DNA from: Flavobacterium aciduliphilum
GTDB lineage: Bacteria > Bacteroidota > Bacteroidia > Flavobacteriales > Flavobacteriaceae
Length of the DNA: 64,000 bases
Reading direction: 5' to 3'
Assembly: GCF_003268855.1 (NCBI RefSeq)
Contig: NZ_QLSZ01000008.1
Coordinates: forward strand, 82,294-146,293
The notes under the pieces were generated by a model, which was not told where the DNA came from, searched no databases, and worked only from the letters and a program-made list of their open reading frames with translations. A program made the position numbers and the translations under genes. Below, one piece after another: positions 8,700 through 18,628 of the stretch; the first letter of the stretch is position 1; every line of letters begins with the position of its first letter.

Positions 8700-11504
8700 T
8701 TACTTTATCGTTATCTCATCAATAAAAATAAACGCATCGCCTCCAAAACCTTGATGCCCTTCTGGAAGTTTTCCATAATTATGAGCAATGACTTTGACAT
8801 AACGAGCTTGTAATGGCTGTTGACTTTTTAAGAAGAAATCATTGATTTTTGTTTCTGTCTCCATTGCAGGGATTTTATTTTCAACTGAGCCTGCCAATGT
8901 AAAATTGATATTATCACTTGAAACATAATAATCCACTTGGGTTGGCATTAAAATCCAGGAACGAGAATCTTGAAGACAATTAGCTGAAAATAATGTAATT
9001 ATTTGTTCTTTTTGCAAATCAACTACTGCCTCAAAATCTTGTCCTTGATAGCCTTGCCAATCGCCCTTTCGCCAATTTTCAGAGCCATAAATTCCATCTA
9101 TTAATCCTTCAGGCCCGCCAGCATGGTATTGCGGATTGTAGGTTGATTTGATGTTTATTGTATACTTGTTTGGCTTTTTAATAAATGTTGCAGCAATCTC
9201 ATTACTATAGGAATTCTCTTTTTTAATACATGCTAAAATTGTTGATGTTTCTTTAATTTCGAAAGGGTTATTATATGAGATAAAGGTTTCTTTAGTTAAA
9301 TATTCGTTTTTATCATTTATAAAATAATAAATAGAGTCATTAGGATTTTGAGAAACAATTTCTATCTTCAAGCTGTCTTTAAAAGTTTTACTTTCCGACT
9401 GAATTACTGGAACTGGAATAATGCTTGAAAATGAAGAATTAATTGACATTAACTCATGTGCAGTTTTATAAACTCCTATTCTTTTTTTATCAATTTGATC
9501 AATATTTGAAAGCTCATTACTATCACCGATTTTCATTTTAATGGTTTTATATAGTGGTTTTGTTTCAGTCCATTCTGGTTTACCAGGTATTACATCATAA
9601 ATTCCCATGGCACTCAACACATACCAAGCGCTCATTTGCCCACAATCTTCATTACCTATCAATCCATCTGGAGCATTTTTATAAAAATTATCTAAAATAT
9701 AATGAACTTTCTCAGCTGTTTTTTCAGGTTTTCCAACATAATTGTATAAATACGCCATGTGATGACTGGGTTCATTACCATGGGCATATTGCCCTATTAA
9801 CCCTGTAACATCGACTTGTTCTCGACCTGTTGTTTTGCTTTCTGAGTTGAACATTTCATCCAATTTTGCTTCAAATTTTGCGGCGCCACCATAAGCTGCA
9901 ATCATTCCAGGAATATCTTGTGGCACAAAAAATGAATACTGCCAACTATTCCCCTCGGTATAATTATTGTTGATTTCCTTGGGATCAAATGGTTTGTACC
10001 AACCTCCGTTTTTCTTAGGACGCATAAAGCCCGTATTCCAATCAAAAACATTCTTCCAATTTTGGGAGCGTTTCATAAAATATTCGTAGCCTTCTTTTTT
10101 GCCTAAAATCTGTGCCATTTGCGCTATACACCAATCATCATAAGCATATTCCAAGGTTTTAGAAACACTTTCAGGTTCGTCATCCATTGAAATGAAACCG
10201 TTTTTTTTGTACGCATCTAAACCGAATCGGTCTGCCATGGCAGCATGTTTAGCAGCTTCAAAAGCTTTTTCGTAATCAAAACCTGTAATACCCTTAACCA
10301 TTGCATCGGCCATAACCGACACGGAATGATAGCCAATCATACAATCCGTTTCATTGGAAGCCAATTCCCAAACAGGAAGTCGACTCCCTTGCTCATATTG
10401 TTTTAAAAAAGTATTGATAAAGTCGGCGGTTCGCTTCTTTTCAATCAAAGTATACAAAGGATGTGCCGCACGAAATGTGTCCCAAAGGGAGAATACTGAA
10501 TAATATTCAAATCCAATAGCTTGGTGAATTTGATTGTCACGCCCTCTATATTTCCCATCAACATCTTGAGCAATATTGGGTTGCACCATGGTATGGTATA
10601 GTGCCGTATAGAAAACTGTTAGTTTGTTTTTATCTGATTCTTTAACCTCGATTTTTGAAAGTTCTTTGTCCCAAAGTTTTTCAGCATTTTTTCTTGCCTT
10701 ACTAAAATCCCAATTTTTTATTTCGGACATATTTAATTTTGCCCCCTGATAACTTGTTGGAGAAAGAGCTACTTTTACTAAAATTTTTTCTCCTTTTTTA
10801 ACTTGTTTGGAAAAACTCATTTTTAACTTGGTACCAGAATAAAAGTCAGTTCGATTCTCTTGATTGGCTTCCACCATATTAAGTTGCATTGGAACACTGA
10901 ATTCAATTCGGGCATAAACATATTGATCTTTGGCCCAAGCTTCACTTCTTCGTAAGACTTCAATTGTATTCGCATTAATGACTCTAACAACACCTTCTAT
11001 TAATTTATCGCGATGGTTTAAATCAAGGATAATGTTTGCCTGTCCCGCATTATTAAAGGTATATTGATGAAAACCAACACGTGTTGAAGCCGTTAAATTG
11101 ACATTAATATTATGCTTATCTAACTTAACCGAATAAAATCCTGCAGTTGCTTTTTCATTAACATGAGAAAATGACGAACTATATTCATTGGGATTAAAAC
11201 TTACTTTTCCCATAGTTGGCATCAACATAATATCGCCAAAATCGGAGCATCCTGTGCCGTTTAAATGGGTATGGGAAAACCCATAAATGATTTTATCGTC
11301 ATAATGATATCCAGAACAGCCATCCCAACTCCCATCAATTCTTGTGTCGGGAGATAACTGAACCATACCAAATGGAACCGTAGCACCAGGATACGTATGA
11401 CCATGACCGCTAGTTCCAATTATAGGGTTGACATAATGACTGAAATTTTGACTAAAACTAAATGTAACGATAAAAAAAAACACGAGAGCTACCTTCTGTT
11501 TCAT
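8700..11504 (-). CDS. GH92 family exo-alpha-mannosidase, secreted
   Basis: A calcium-dependent exo-alpha-mannosidase of glycoside hydrolase family 92, which trims mannose from N-glycans or mannans. A signal peptide (MKQKVALVFFFIVTFSFSQ) is followed by the N-terminal beta-sandwich (IGTSGHGHTYPGATVPFG, GTGCSDFGDIMLMP) and the alpha/alpha toroid domain. Conserved stretches include NYTEGNSWQYSFFVPQD (the Glu near residue 517 is the expected acid), NEPSHHMAYLYN and IGNEDCGQMSAWYVLSAMG (about 612-630). The last 140 residues resemble an F5/8 type C carbohydrate-binding domain (GGPEGLIDGIYGSENW). At 934 residues it is longer than the usual 750 because of this domain. It is isolated from any SusCD pair. 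Linkage specificity cannot be read from sequence. Confidence 0.92.
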   Translation of the reverse strand: MKQKVALVFFFIVTFSFSQNFSHYVNPIIGTSGHGHTYPGATVPFGMVQLSPDTRIDGSWDGCSGYHYDDKIIYGFSHTHLNGTGCSDFGDIMLMPTMGKVSFNPNEYSSSFSHVNEKATAGFYSVKLDKHNINVNLTASTRVGFHQYTFNNAGQANIILDLNHRDKLIEGVVRVINANTIEVLRRSEAWAKDQYVYARIEFSVPMQLNMVEANQENRTDFYSGTKLKMSFSKQVKKGEKILVKVALSPTSYQGAKLNMSEIKNWDFSKARKNAEKLWDKELSKIEVKESDKNKLTVFYTALYHTMVQPNIAQDVDGKYRGRDNQIHQAIGFEYYSVFSLWDTFRAAHPLYTLIEKKRTADFINTFLKQYEQGSRLPVWELASNETDCMIGYHSVSVMADAMVKGITGFDYEKAFEAAKHAAMADRFGLDAYKKNGFISMDDEPESVSKTLEYAYDDWCIAQMAQILGKKEGYEYFMKRSQNWKNVFDWNTGFMRPKKNGGWYKPFDPKEINNNYTEGNSWQYSFFVPQDIPGMIAAYGGAAKFEAKLDEMFNSESKTTGREQVDVTGLIGQYAHGNEPSHHMAYLYNYVGKPEKTAEKVHYILDNFYKNAPDGLIGNEDCGQMSAWYVLSAMGIYDVIPGKPEWTETKPLYKTIKMKIGDSNELSNIDQIDKKRIGVYKTAHELMSINSSFSSIIPVPVIQSESKTFKDSLKIEIVSQNPNDSIYYFINDKNEYLTKETFISYNNPFEIKETSTILACIKKENSYSNEIAATFIKKPNKYTINIKSTYNPQYHAGGPEGLIDGIYGSENWRKGDWQGYQGQDFEAVVDLQKEQIITLFSANCLQDSRSWILMPTQVDYYVSSDNINFTLAGSVENKIPAMETETKINDFFLKSQQPLQARYVKVIAHNYGKLPEGHQGFGGDAFIFIDEITIK

Positions 11505-11525
11505 AGTATTGGAGGTTTAGAAAAT

Positions 11526-11533
11526 CAAAGATA
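11526..11533 (-). promoter_or_regulatory. Possible -7 element of the GH92 gene
   Basis: CAAAGATA reads TATCTTTG on the minus strand, a good TAnnTTTG match 21 bp before the GH92 start. No -33 TTG is seen upstream, where the sdhB terminator lies. Confidence 0.45.
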
Positions 11534-11554
11534 ACAAAAGGAAATAGATATACT

Positions 11555-11595
11555 AAAAAACCCTGACAGAGTTTGATGTCCATCAGGGTTTATAA
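11555..11595 (-). terminator. Terminator after sdhB
   Basis: A stem of AAACCCTGA (11558-11566) and TCAGGGTTT (11583-11591). On the minus strand the hairpin is followed by a run of six T, so it ends the sdhCAB transcript. Confidence 0.75.
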
Positions 11596-11613
11596 AAATT
11601 CAATTGTCTAATC

Positions 11614-12375
11614 TTATTTTAAACTTGCTTTCAAATATTCTCTATTCATTCGAGCAATATTTTCTAATGAAATTCCTTTTGGACATTCAATTTCGCAAGC
11701 ACCTGTGTTAGTACAGTTTCCAAAACCTTCTTCGTCCATTTGACGTACCATATTTAAAACACGTTGAGTCGCTTCAACTTTTCCTTGGGGTAATAACGCA
11801 TATTGAGATACTTTAGCACCCACAAACAACATGGCTGATCCGTTTTTACAAGTGGCTACACAAGCGCCACATCCAATACAGGCTGCTGCTTCGAATGCCT
11901 TATCGGCATCGTCTTTAGGAATTGGAATCGCATTAGCATCGATGGTATTCCCTGAAGTATTGACTGAAACGAATCCTCCTGCTTGTTGAATTCTGTCAAA
12001 GGCACTTCTATCTACCACTAAGTCTTTAATCACTGGGAATGCACGACTTCTCCATGGTTCTACATAAATTGTATCGCCATCATTGAACATACGCATGTGT
12101 AATTGACATGTCGTTATCCCGGTGTCGGGTCCATGCGCACGACCATTGATATATAACGAACACATACCGCAGATTCCCTCACGACAATCGTGATCAAAAG
12201 CAATAGGCTCTTTTCTCTCGTTAACAAGTTGCTCATTCAATTGGTCTAACATTTCCAAGAACGAGCTGGCAGTAGAAACATTATTGAGTGTATATGTTTC
12301 TAAATTTCCTTTAGCTTTGGAGTCTTTTTGACGCCAAATTTTAAGGGTAATGTTGATATTTTTTGCTGCGCTCAT
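11614..12375 (-). CDS. sdhB: Succinate dehydrogenase / fumarate reductase iron-sulfur subunit
   Basis: The electron-transfer subunit of complex II, 253 residues. The N-terminal ferredoxin domain binds a [2Fe-2S] cluster through Cys64, Cys69 and Cys72 ([10 protein letters not shown]) and a fourth Cys near 90. The C-terminal domain carries [14 protein letters not shown] and [15 protein letters not shown] for the [4Fe-4S] and [3Fe-4S] clusters. It passes electrons between the SdhA flavin and quinone at SdhC. It is the last gene of sdhCAB, 7 bp after sdhA, with a terminator behind it. The length and gene order fit the B-type enzymes of Bacteroidota, which lack a separate sdhD. Confidence 0.96.
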   Translation of the reverse strand: MSAAKNINITLKIWRQKDSKAKGNLETYTLNNVSTASSFLEMLDQLNEQLVNERKEPIAFDHDCREGICGMCSLYINGRAHGPDTGITTCQLHMRMFNDGDTIYVEPWRSRAFPVIKDLVVDRSAFDRIQQAGGFVSVNTSGNTIDANAIPIPKDDADKAFEAAACIGCGACVATCKNGSAMLFVGAKVSQYALLPQGKVEATQRVLNMVRQMDEEGFGNCTNTGACEIECPKGISLENIARMNREYLKASLK

Positions 12376-12382
12376 AATGCTC

Positions 12383-14392
12383 TTATTTATAATTTCTAGC
12401 CGCTATTTTAATAAACTCATATTTCAATTCTTCTTTGTGTAGAACTTCCTGACTGATGTCTTCACCTTTGTATTCCCATGCTCCCACAAAAGAAAAATTC
12501 ACATCATCACGAAGTGTTTCTCCTTCTGCATCTTGATACTCTTCACGGAAATGCCCTCCACAAGATTCTTTTCTTTGTAACGCATCCATTGCCATCAGTT
12601 GGCCTAAATCTATAAAATCGGCTACACGTAGTGCTTTTTCTAACTCAGGATTCAACTCTTCCGATTTTCCTGGAACGTATACTTCTTTGTAAAATTCGTC
12701 TTTTAAGGCGGCTATTTCTGCAATAGCTTGCTTTAAACCTTCTTCGTTTCGAGCCATTCCAACCTTATTCCACATGATATTTCCTAATCTTTTATGGAAA
12801 TGATCAACCGATTTCGAACCGTTATTATTCAAAAATTTATCTATTGAAGCCTTAACTTGGTTTTCGGCATCAACAAACTCTTGAGTATCGGTTGAAATTT
12901 TGCCAGTTCTAATTTCATCCGCCAAATAATTTGATACCGTATAAGGTAAAACAAAATAACCATCGGCCAACCCTTGCATCAAGGCAGAAGCTCCAAGACG
13001 ATTAGCCCCGTGATCCGAGAAATTAGCCTCACCAGCAACAAAACAACCTGGAATTGTTGATTGTAAGTTGTAATCAACCCAAACGCCCCCCATAGTGTAA
13101 TGTACTGCTGGATAGATTTTCATTGGCGTCTCATAGGGATTTTCGTCTGTTATTTTTTGGTACATGGTAAACAAATTACCATATTTTTCTTCTAACCAAG
13201 CTTTTCCTAATCGAGTAATCTCTTCTGGGGAAGGATGATGATTCCCTTGAGCATACGCTGCTTGTCTTCCTTTATTTTGAATTTCAGTTGAGAAATCAAG
13301 ATATACCCCTTCATTAGTATCATTGGCTTCAATTCCATGACCTGCATCACAACGCTCTTTAGCCGCTCTTGAAGCTACATCACGAGGAACAAGATTTCCA
13401 AAAGCAGGGTATCTTCGTTCTAAGTAGTAATCTCTATCTTCTTCCGCAATTTGAGTTGGTTTTAATTTACCTGCACGAATCGCTTCAGCATCTTCTTTTT
13501 TCTTAGGCACCCAAATACGTCCTGAATTTCGTAGTGATTCTGACATTAATGTCAATTTAGACTGATTGGTTCCATGAACAGGAATACACGTTGGGTGAAT
13601 TTGTACATAACATGTATTCGCAAACAAAGCGCCTTGTTTATGTACTTTCCAACCTGCCGTCACATTACTTCCCATAGCGTTGGTAGAAAGGAAATAAACA
13701 TTTCCATACCCTCCCGATGCTATAATAACTGCGTGTGCAGAATGTCTCTCTAGTTCTCCTGTAACTAAATTACGCGCTATGATGCCTCGTGCTTTCCCAT
13801 CAACTTTCACCAATTCTAACATCTCATGACGGTTGTACATGTGCACACGACCCAGTCCGATTTGTCTTGATAAAGCAGAGTAAGCCCCTAATAACAATTG
13901 TTGTCCTGTTTGTCCCGCAGCATAAAAAGTACGTTGTACCTGAGTTCCACCAAATGAACGGTTGTCTAACAATCCCCCATACTCACGAGCAAAAGGGACA
14001 CCTTGTGCCACACATTGGTCAATGATATTTCCTGAAACTTCTGCTAAACGATGTACGTTTGCTTCACGAGCTCTATAATCGCCTCCTTTAATAGTATCAT
14101 AAAATAATCGGTAGATACTATCGCCGTCATTTTGATAATTTTTAGCCGCGTTGATTCCGCCTTGAGCTGCAATCGAGTGGGCTCTTCTTGGAGAATCTTG
14201 ATAGCAAAAAGCTTTTACATTGTATCCCATTTCGCCTAGAGAAGCTGCAGCCGAAGCTCCCGCTAATCCAGTACCTACAACAATGATGTCAATTTTCGGT
14301 CTGTTATTTGGAGCGACCAATTTAAGATGGTCTTTATAATCGGTCCATTTCTGTGAAATGTGACCTTCTGGTATTTTGGAATCTAACTTCAT
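12383..14392 (-). CDS. sdhA: Succinate dehydrogenase / fumarate reductase flavoprotein subunit
   Basis: The catalytic subunit of complex II, 669 residues, oxidising succinate to fumarate at a covalently bound FAD. The N-terminal dinucleotide-binding motif is [12 protein letters not shown] (about 38-49). The FAD-attachment histidine is His72 in [15 protein letters not shown]. Further conserved segments are HPTCIP, the capping-domain arginines, and [20 protein letters not shown] near the flavin. It lies between sdhC (39 bp upstream) and sdhB (7 bp downstream). As with other B-type enzymes, the sequence does not fix the physiological direction; in an aerobic flavobacterium the TCA-cycle direction is expected. 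Confidence 0.96.
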   Translation of the reverse strand: MKLDSKIPEGHISQKWTDYKDHLKLVAPNNRPKIDIIVVGTGLAGASAAASLGEMGYNVKAFCYQDSPRRAHSIAAQGGINAAKNYQNDGDSIYRLFYDTIKGGDYRAREANVHRLAEVSGNIIDQCVAQGVPFAREYGGLLDNRSFGGTQVQRTFYAAGQTGQQLLLGAYSALSRQIGLGRVHMYNRHEMLELVKVDGKARGIIARNLVTGELERHSAHAVIIASGGYGNVYFLSTNAMGSNVTAGWKVHKQGALFANTCYVQIHPTCIPVHGTNQSKLTLMSESLRNSGRIWVPKKKEDAEAIRAGKLKPTQIAEEDRDYYLERRYPAFGNLVPRDVASRAAKERCDAGHGIEANDTNEGVYLDFSTEIQNKGRQAAYAQGNHHPSPEEITRLGKAWLEEKYGNLFTMYQKITDENPYETPMKIYPAVHYTMGGVWVDYNLQSTIPGCFVAGEANFSDHGANRLGASALMQGLADGYFVLPYTVSNYLADEIRTGKISTDTQEFVDAENQVKASIDKFLNNNGSKSVDHFHKRLGNIMWNKVGMARNEEGLKQAIAEIAALKDEFYKEVYVPGKSEELNPELEKALRVADFIDLGQLMAMDALQRKESCGGHFREEYQDAEGETLRDDVNFSFVGAWEYKGEDISQEVLHKEELKYEFIKIAARNYK

Positions 14393-14431
14393 AATATTTC
14401 GAATTTGTACTGAATAACTTTCAGTATAAAA

Positions 14432-15268
14432 TTATTTTAATAAAAAGTGAATGTAAATTGGAATTATTGCAAACAACAAGGGAACGATAATCGCAAATGC
14501 AGTTCCAAACTTCTTAATTGCAGGCGTAAACTTGTTATTTATTCCTAGTGATTGGAAAGCACTTTGAAACCCATGAAGCAAGTGAAAAGACAAAGCAAAC
14601 ATAGCTAAAACATATAAAATAGTTGCAATTAATCCCATTTTAGGGTCTTTAAAGAACGCAATGGTAATTTTGTACAAATCTTTATACCCTTCTCCCATTT
14701 TTAAATTCGCTTGCTTGTTGTAAAACTCTGTTCGGTTTCTTATTTCCAATCCATTTTGCATCATCTGAATGCTGTCTTTAGGAAAAAATTTACCTGTATC
14801 CGTTGTTACATACAACTCCATTTTTTGTCCCATATTCTCTATGGTTACCGATTGAAGAGGCATCTTCTTGTCAAAGTGCATTACTGCCCAAAAATTTGCC
14901 ATGTGGGTGACAATGAAAACTAAAATGATAGTTCCTAAAACTGCCATGTTTCTCGAAGCCATACTGCTCGAAGAACCATCTGTTTTAGCATAACCTACTG
15001 GTCTAGCTTTCTTGTTTTGAATAGTCAACAATATTCCATCAATCGCATGAAATAAAATTGAAATGTAGGTTAAATAAGATAATATTTTTACTGCTGGATT
15101 TGTTGTCATGAACAATGCATACTGATTAAAATGCAATGCGTTATCGGGAATTAACAATTGTAAATTTCCCAATAAGTGACCTGTCAAAAACAAGCATAAA
15201 AATAAACCCGTAAGAGCCATCCAATATTTCTTTGCAATGGAAGACTTCAAAAATGCAGATTTTGCCAT
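14432..15268 (-). CDS. sdhC: Succinate dehydrogenase cytochrome b subunit
   Basis: The membrane anchor of complex II, 278 residues from the start chosen here. About five transmembrane helices are visible, with histidines suited to bind two haems (for example GHLLGN, LFHAIDGI, FIVTHMANFW, FHLLHGFQSAFQ), as expected for a B-type single-subunit anchor. The frame is open to 15310, but the promoter at 15308-15338 overlaps that point, so Met at 15268 (MAKSAFLKSS) is the likely start. First gene of sdhCAB. Confidence 0.93.
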   Translation of the reverse strand: MAKSAFLKSSIAKKYWMALTGLFLCLFLTGHLLGNLQLLIPDNALHFNQYALFMTTNPAVKILSYLTYISILFHAIDGILLTIQNKKARPVGYAKTDGSSSSMASRNMAVLGTIILVFIVTHMANFWAVMHFDKKMPLQSVTIENMGQKMELYVTTDTGKFFPKDSIQMMQNGLEIRNRTEFYNKQANLKMGEGYKDLYKITIAFFKDPKMGLIATILYVLAMFALSFHLLHGFQSAFQSLGINNKFTPAIKKFGTAFAIIVPLLFAIIPIYIHFLLK

Positions 15269-15307
15269 AATTTTTATTTGATTGAAATAGTTTAATAAAA
15301 AATCAAA

Positions 15308-15338
15308 CAAAAATAAGGGTTCTCTAGTATAACTACAA
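15308..15338 (-). promoter_or_regulatory. Promoter of sdhCAB
   Basis: On the minus strand TTG (15338-15336) is followed after 20 bp by TATTTTTG (15315-15308), the standard Bacteroidota promoter. It decides the sdhC start at 15268 and gives a leader of about 35 nt. Confidence 0.7.
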
Positions 15339-15486
15339 CCTTTTCGATGTAATTTATAATAAATTTAAGTTATGTTCACACGCTTGAATATCAAAGAATT
15401 AAATGACAAAATTTTTTATATAATAAATTTTTATGCTAATTAATTATACATCAATCATAAAAAAAGCGCTATTTTTATTTTTAAAG

Positions 15487-16344
15487 TCAATCGGGATATG
15501 TTTTCGTCATATCTTCGTCTACAACTAGAATAAAATCTGCTTTATAAAGGTTTTCAGGATACAACTTAGTAAGTTCCTTTTGCTCAACTGTTGAAATTGT
15601 AACAATTTTAATATCAGGATTATATTTTTTTAAATACCAATAAATTCCTTCAAATTTATCAGAATGATAACTGCCATTGTAGTGAATGTAAACGCTGCCT
15701 TCTTTTAAATTTTTATTGATAAAATGTGCCATAGTAGCATCTTTACTAGCTTGGGACTTAGGCATATTCGGGCTCGCATGTTTGCCCATCATTTTCATCA
15801 TGCCCATATAACCAGGAAGATTCGCGTCATACGGAATGGGTTGTGGTGCCATCCAAGATTTTTCTTCATCGGTCAGCGTTTCTAGGGCTTCAAACCCTTT
15901 TTTAGAAACCATAGCCGCATAGCGTCGTGGGATATTAGTGGCTATGAATGGGTTTTTATGTTCTTTGGCAAAATCAACCAATGGCTTGTAATCCGTAGGA
16001 TAGTTTTTCCAAAGTCTTGCGATGGAATCTAATTTTTTCTGATCAACTTCTCCATTCAAATATTGATTCAGTTGCTTTTGATTATCCGCTTCCAGCATTT
16101 CGGCACCTTGAACGATGGATTTTGTTGTAGCAATATCTTTTGTCAATTCCAATTCCAGCCAATGCGAAATGGCATTGTTGTGAAACTCCCCAAACAAAAC
16201 CACTTGCGATTCTGAAGCTGATTTCAGGAGTTTTTTATATGATACTTTCTTTCCATTGGCATCAAATAATTGATAGGCTTTTTTATCTTGGGCCATCATT
16301 CCAACCCAAAAAAGCAAAACAATCATAACACATAGCTTTTTCAT
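15487..16344 (-). CDS. ChaN family (DUF399) putative haem-binding protein
   Basis: A 285-residue exported protein of the ChaN family. In Campylobacter, ChaN is an outer-membrane lipoprotein that binds haem as a dimer, linking the family to iron uptake. Conserved segments are VVLFGEFHNNAISHWLELEL (family EXHxN-type motif, about 51-70), RRYAAMVSKKG, and YIHYNGSYHSDKFEGIYWYL near the end. The signal peptide MKKLCVMIVLLFWVGMMAQ ends without a lipobox Cys, so this member is probably soluble in the periplasm. It is divergent from a Crp/Fnr regulator gene with a gap of about 80 bp. Family call is good; haem binding is inferred. Confidence 0.82.
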   Translation of the reverse strand: MKKLCVMIVLLFWVGMMAQDKKAYQLFDANGKKVSYKKLLKSASESQVVLFGEFHNNAISHWLELELTKDIATTKSIVQGAEMLEADNQKQLNQYLNGEVDQKKLDSIARLWKNYPTDYKPLVDFAKEHKNPFIATNIPRRYAAMVSKKGFEALETLTDEEKSWMAPQPIPYDANLPGYMGMMKMMGKHASPNMPKSQASKDATMAHFINKNLKEGSVYIHYNGSYHSDKFEGIYWYLKKYNPDIKIVTISTVEQKELTKLYPENLYKADFILVVDEDMTKTYPD

Positions 16345-16400
16345 TACCGATTTTTTTTATAAAAGTATAGATTTTAAACGTACATGAAAAACGAATTGGA

Positions 16401-16408
16401 TATTTTTG
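16401..16408 (+). promoter_or_regulatory. -7 element of the Crp/Fnr regulator gene
   Basis: TATTTTTG matches TAnnTTTG. It overlaps a TTG that would extend the reading frame to 16406, so translation should begin at the ATG at 16424, 15 bp downstream. Confidence 0.55.
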
Positions 16409-16423
16409 TTGAAATTTTTCGAA

Positions 16424-17020
16424 ATGTCCACCTCTAAAAACACCGATGCTTTTCTTGACTATTTAGCCCAATTCATCAATTGGAGTGACCCTACTATGCA
16501 AGAAATGCTCCTAAAAGCGAGAGCCCATTTTGAATTGCTAACACTTAAGAAGAACCAGTTTCTAGTTAAAGAACACGAGGTGTGTAGGCATTTTTGTTTT
16601 GTAGAAAGCGGCATTCTGCAACATACCATTGCTGTTTTAGGTGAACAAAAAACCACCTATTTAGCATTGCGAAACTCGGTTACATCTTCCTTGAGTAGTT
16701 TCTTATCGGGGAAACCCTCTCGAAAAAGCATCAAAGCCATTGTCGATTGTACCTTATGGATTGTGGATTTAAAAACATTTCAAAATTTAATTGAACACAA
16801 CCAAGCCTTTCGTCTGTTTTATTACAATGTCATCGAAAAACAAATTTGCTTAATCGATGATTACCGCATTGATTTATTAACGCTTACCCCTGAAGAACGT
16901 TACAAAAAACTATTAGCTACCGAACCTAAATTGCTTCAAGAAGTTCCGTTACACTATTTGGCTTCATTTCTCGGAATTTCGACGCGTCACATGAGTCGTA
17001 TTCGTAAAAATATCTTTTAG
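16424..17020 (+). CDS. Crp/Fnr family transcriptional regulator
   Basis: A 198-residue regulator with an N-terminal cyclic-nucleotide-binding-like beta-roll (about 25-115, including FLVKEHEVCRHFCFVESGIL) and a C-terminal helix-turn-helix (about 165-195, LHYLASFLGISTRHMSRIRK). The roll lacks an evident cAMP-binding Glu/Arg-Ser signature and there are no N-terminal cysteines for an Fnr iron-sulfur cluster, so its signal is unknown, as for many Bacteroidota homologues. The ATG at 16424 is chosen because the promoter covers the upstream frame. It is divergent from the ChaN-like gene, which is a possible target. A 17-bp inverted repeat follows the stop codon. Confidence 0.85.
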   Translation: MSTSKNTDAFLDYLAQFINWSDPTMQEMLLKARAHFELLTLKKNQFLVKEHEVCRHFCFVESGILQHTIAVLGEQKTTYLALRNSVTSSLSSFLSGKPSRKSIKAIVDCTLWIVDLKTFQNLIEHNQAFRLFYYNVIEKQICLIDDYRIDLLTLTPEERYKKLLATEPKLLQEVPLHYLASFLGISTRHMSRIRKNIF

Positions 17021-17024
17021 AATC

Positions 17025-17091
17025 GCCACTGATTCACAGATTTTTTCTATTTCTATCAATTAAAATATTTTTTTATCTGTGAATCAGTGGC
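17025..17091. repeat. Long inverted repeat (17-bp arms) after the Crp/Fnr gene
   Basis: GCCACTGATTCACAGAT (17025-17041) is perfectly complementary to ATCTGTGAATCAGTGGC (17075-17091), separated by 33 AT-rich bases. There is a T-run after the left arm but not after the right arm, so it is not a standard terminator. It resembles a dispersed intergenic palindromic element, though only one copy lies in this window. Confidence 0.8.
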
Positions 17092-17139
17092 TAATATAAA
17101 ATAACGCCATTTGGCTACAACTTGAACTCAATTATTCCT

Positions 17140-17147
17140 TAATTTTG
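17140..17147 (+). promoter_or_regulatory. -7 element of the aminopeptidase P gene
   Basis: TAATTTTG matches TAnnTTTG and overlaps the upstream end of the open frame, so it supports the ATG at 17196. The nearest TTG (17122-17124) is only 15 bp upstream, closer than usual. Confidence 0.45.
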
Positions 17148-17160
17148 TGTAGAATAAAGC

Positions 17161-17188
17161 TATTCACTAATTACTATTCACTAATTAC
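17161..17188 (+). repeat. Tandem 14-bp duplication in the aminopeptidase P leader
   Basis: TATTCACTAATTAC occurs twice in tandem without a gap (17161-17174 and 17175-17188), between the -7 element and the ATG at 17196. It looks like a recent slippage duplication of the leader. Confidence 0.85.
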
Positions 17189-17195
17189 TAAAAAA

Positions 17196-18488
17196 ATGAA
17201 ATACCATCAAATAGACCGTAATTTGTTTGTTAAAAACAGAGCAAAATTCACGGCACAAATGAAACCCAATAGTGTTGCCGTCTTCAATTCGAACGATATT
17301 TATCCGGTTTCAGCCGATTCAACCTTGCCTTTTGCACAACATCGCGACATCTTTTATTTATCGGGTGTTGATCAAGAAGAAAGCATTTTGTTGCTTTTTC
17401 CAGACGCGCCGTATGACAACTTGAAAGAAATTTTATTCTTGAAAGAAACCAACGAGCACATTGCGATTTGGGAAGGTGAAAAACTAACTAAAGAACGTGC
17501 CTTTGAAGTGTCGGGAGTGAAAACTGTGATTTGGTTACAAGATTTTCATAAAACCTTGAAAGAAGTGATGACTTATGCCGACACCATTTACATCAATACA
17601 AACGAGCATTATCGTGCGGTAATTGAAACAGAAACTCGTGAAGCACGTTTCATCAAATGGTGGAAAGAAAATTATCCGGCACACAAAGTTGAGAAATCAA
17701 ATCCTATTTTGCAACGTTTGCGTTCAGTAAAGGAAAGTGAAGAAATCGATTTGATTCAGAAAGCCTGTGATATTACCGAAAAAGGATTCCGTAGAGTTCT
17801 GAATTTCGTAAAACCAAACGTAATGGAATATGAAATCGAAGCCGAATTTGCGCATGAATTTCTAAGAAATCGTTCGAAAGGTTTTGCTTACACACCGATT
17901 ATTGCTTCGGGTAATAATGCCAATGTGTTACACTATATCGAAAACAATCAACAATGTAAAGCGGGTGATTTAATTTTATTAGATGTAGGTGCCGAATATG
18001 CGAATTATTCGAGTGATATGACCCGAATGGTTCCAGTATCGGGACGTTTTTCGGATAGACAAAAAGAAGTGTACAATGCGGTGTTACGTGTAAAAAATGA
18101 AGCGACCAAAATGTTGGTTCTAGGAACGTTGTGGAAACAATATCATGTAGAAGTGGGCAAAATCATGACTTCAGAATTGTTAGGTTTGGGATTACTTGAC
18201 AAAGCCGATGTACAAAATGAAAATCCAGATTGGCCAGCGTATAAAAAATATTTCATGCACGGCACCTCCCACCACATGGGATTGGATACGCACGATTATG
18301 GATTATTACACGAACCCATGCAAGCCAATATGGTATTCACTGTAGAACCAGGAATCTACATCCCAGCAGAAGGTTTCGGAATTCGTATTGAAGACGATAT
18401 GGTGATTCAGGAAAAAGGACCTGCTTTTAACCTAATGCGTAACATTCCGATTGAAGTGGAGGAGATTGAATCAATTATGAATTCTTAA
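17196..18488 (+). CDS. pepP: Xaa-Pro aminopeptidase (aminopeptidase P, M24B)
   Basis: A 430-residue cytoplasmic metallopeptidase that removes an N-terminal residue before proline. The N-terminal creatinase-like domain (1-150) precedes the pita-bread M24 domain. The five metal ligands are visible: two Asp in LLDVGAEYANYSSDMTRMVP, His in GTSHHMGLDTHD, Glu in FTVEPGIYIP and Glu in FGIRIEDDMVI. The frame is open to 17145, but the -7 element overlaps there and MKYHQIDRNLF is the usual family N terminus, so 17196 is chosen. A hairpin with a T-run follows. Confidence 0.94.
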   Translation: MKYHQIDRNLFVKNRAKFTAQMKPNSVAVFNSNDIYPVSADSTLPFAQHRDIFYLSGVDQEESILLLFPDAPYDNLKEILFLKETNEHIAIWEGEKLTKERAFEVSGVKTVIWLQDFHKTLKEVMTYADTIYINTNEHYRAVIETETREARFIKWWKENYPAHKVEKSNPILQRLRSVKESEEIDLIQKACDITEKGFRRVLNFVKPNVMEYEIEAEFAHEFLRNRSKGFAYTPIIASGNNANVLHYIENNQQCKAGDLILLDVGAEYANYSSDMTRMVPVSGRFSDRQKEVYNAVLRVKNEATKMLVLGTLWKQYHVEVGKIMTSELLGLGLLDKADVQNENPDWPAYKKYFMHGTSHHMGLDTHDYGLLHEPMQANMVFTVEPGIYIPAEGFGIRIEDDMVIQEKGPAFNLMRNIPIEVEEIESIMNS

Positions 18489-18509
18489 TTTTAGAAGAAA
18501 GAGAAAAGA

Positions 18510-18568
18510 CGGTTTAGCTTCGCTCTGTTTGCCTTTCAGGCTCGAGTGCGAAAGTGAGCCGTTTTTTT
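18510..18568 (+). terminator. Terminator after pepP
   Basis: GGCTC (18539-18543) pairs with GAGCC (18556-18560), followed by seven T. The segment from 18510 can form a longer imperfect stem with the same right arm (CGGTTTAGCTTCGC against GCGAAAGTGAGCCG). Confidence 0.65.
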
Positions 18569-18628
18569 GTTCCTAGTTGTCAAGTTGAACTTGTTTCAAT
18601 TTCTTATTTTTGAGTTTGCAATTTGAAA

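Noticed and set aside
12383..14392. L-aspartate oxidase instead of SdhA
   Set aside because: Flavoprotein features are shared, but the flanking cytochrome b and iron-sulfur subunit genes identify complex II.
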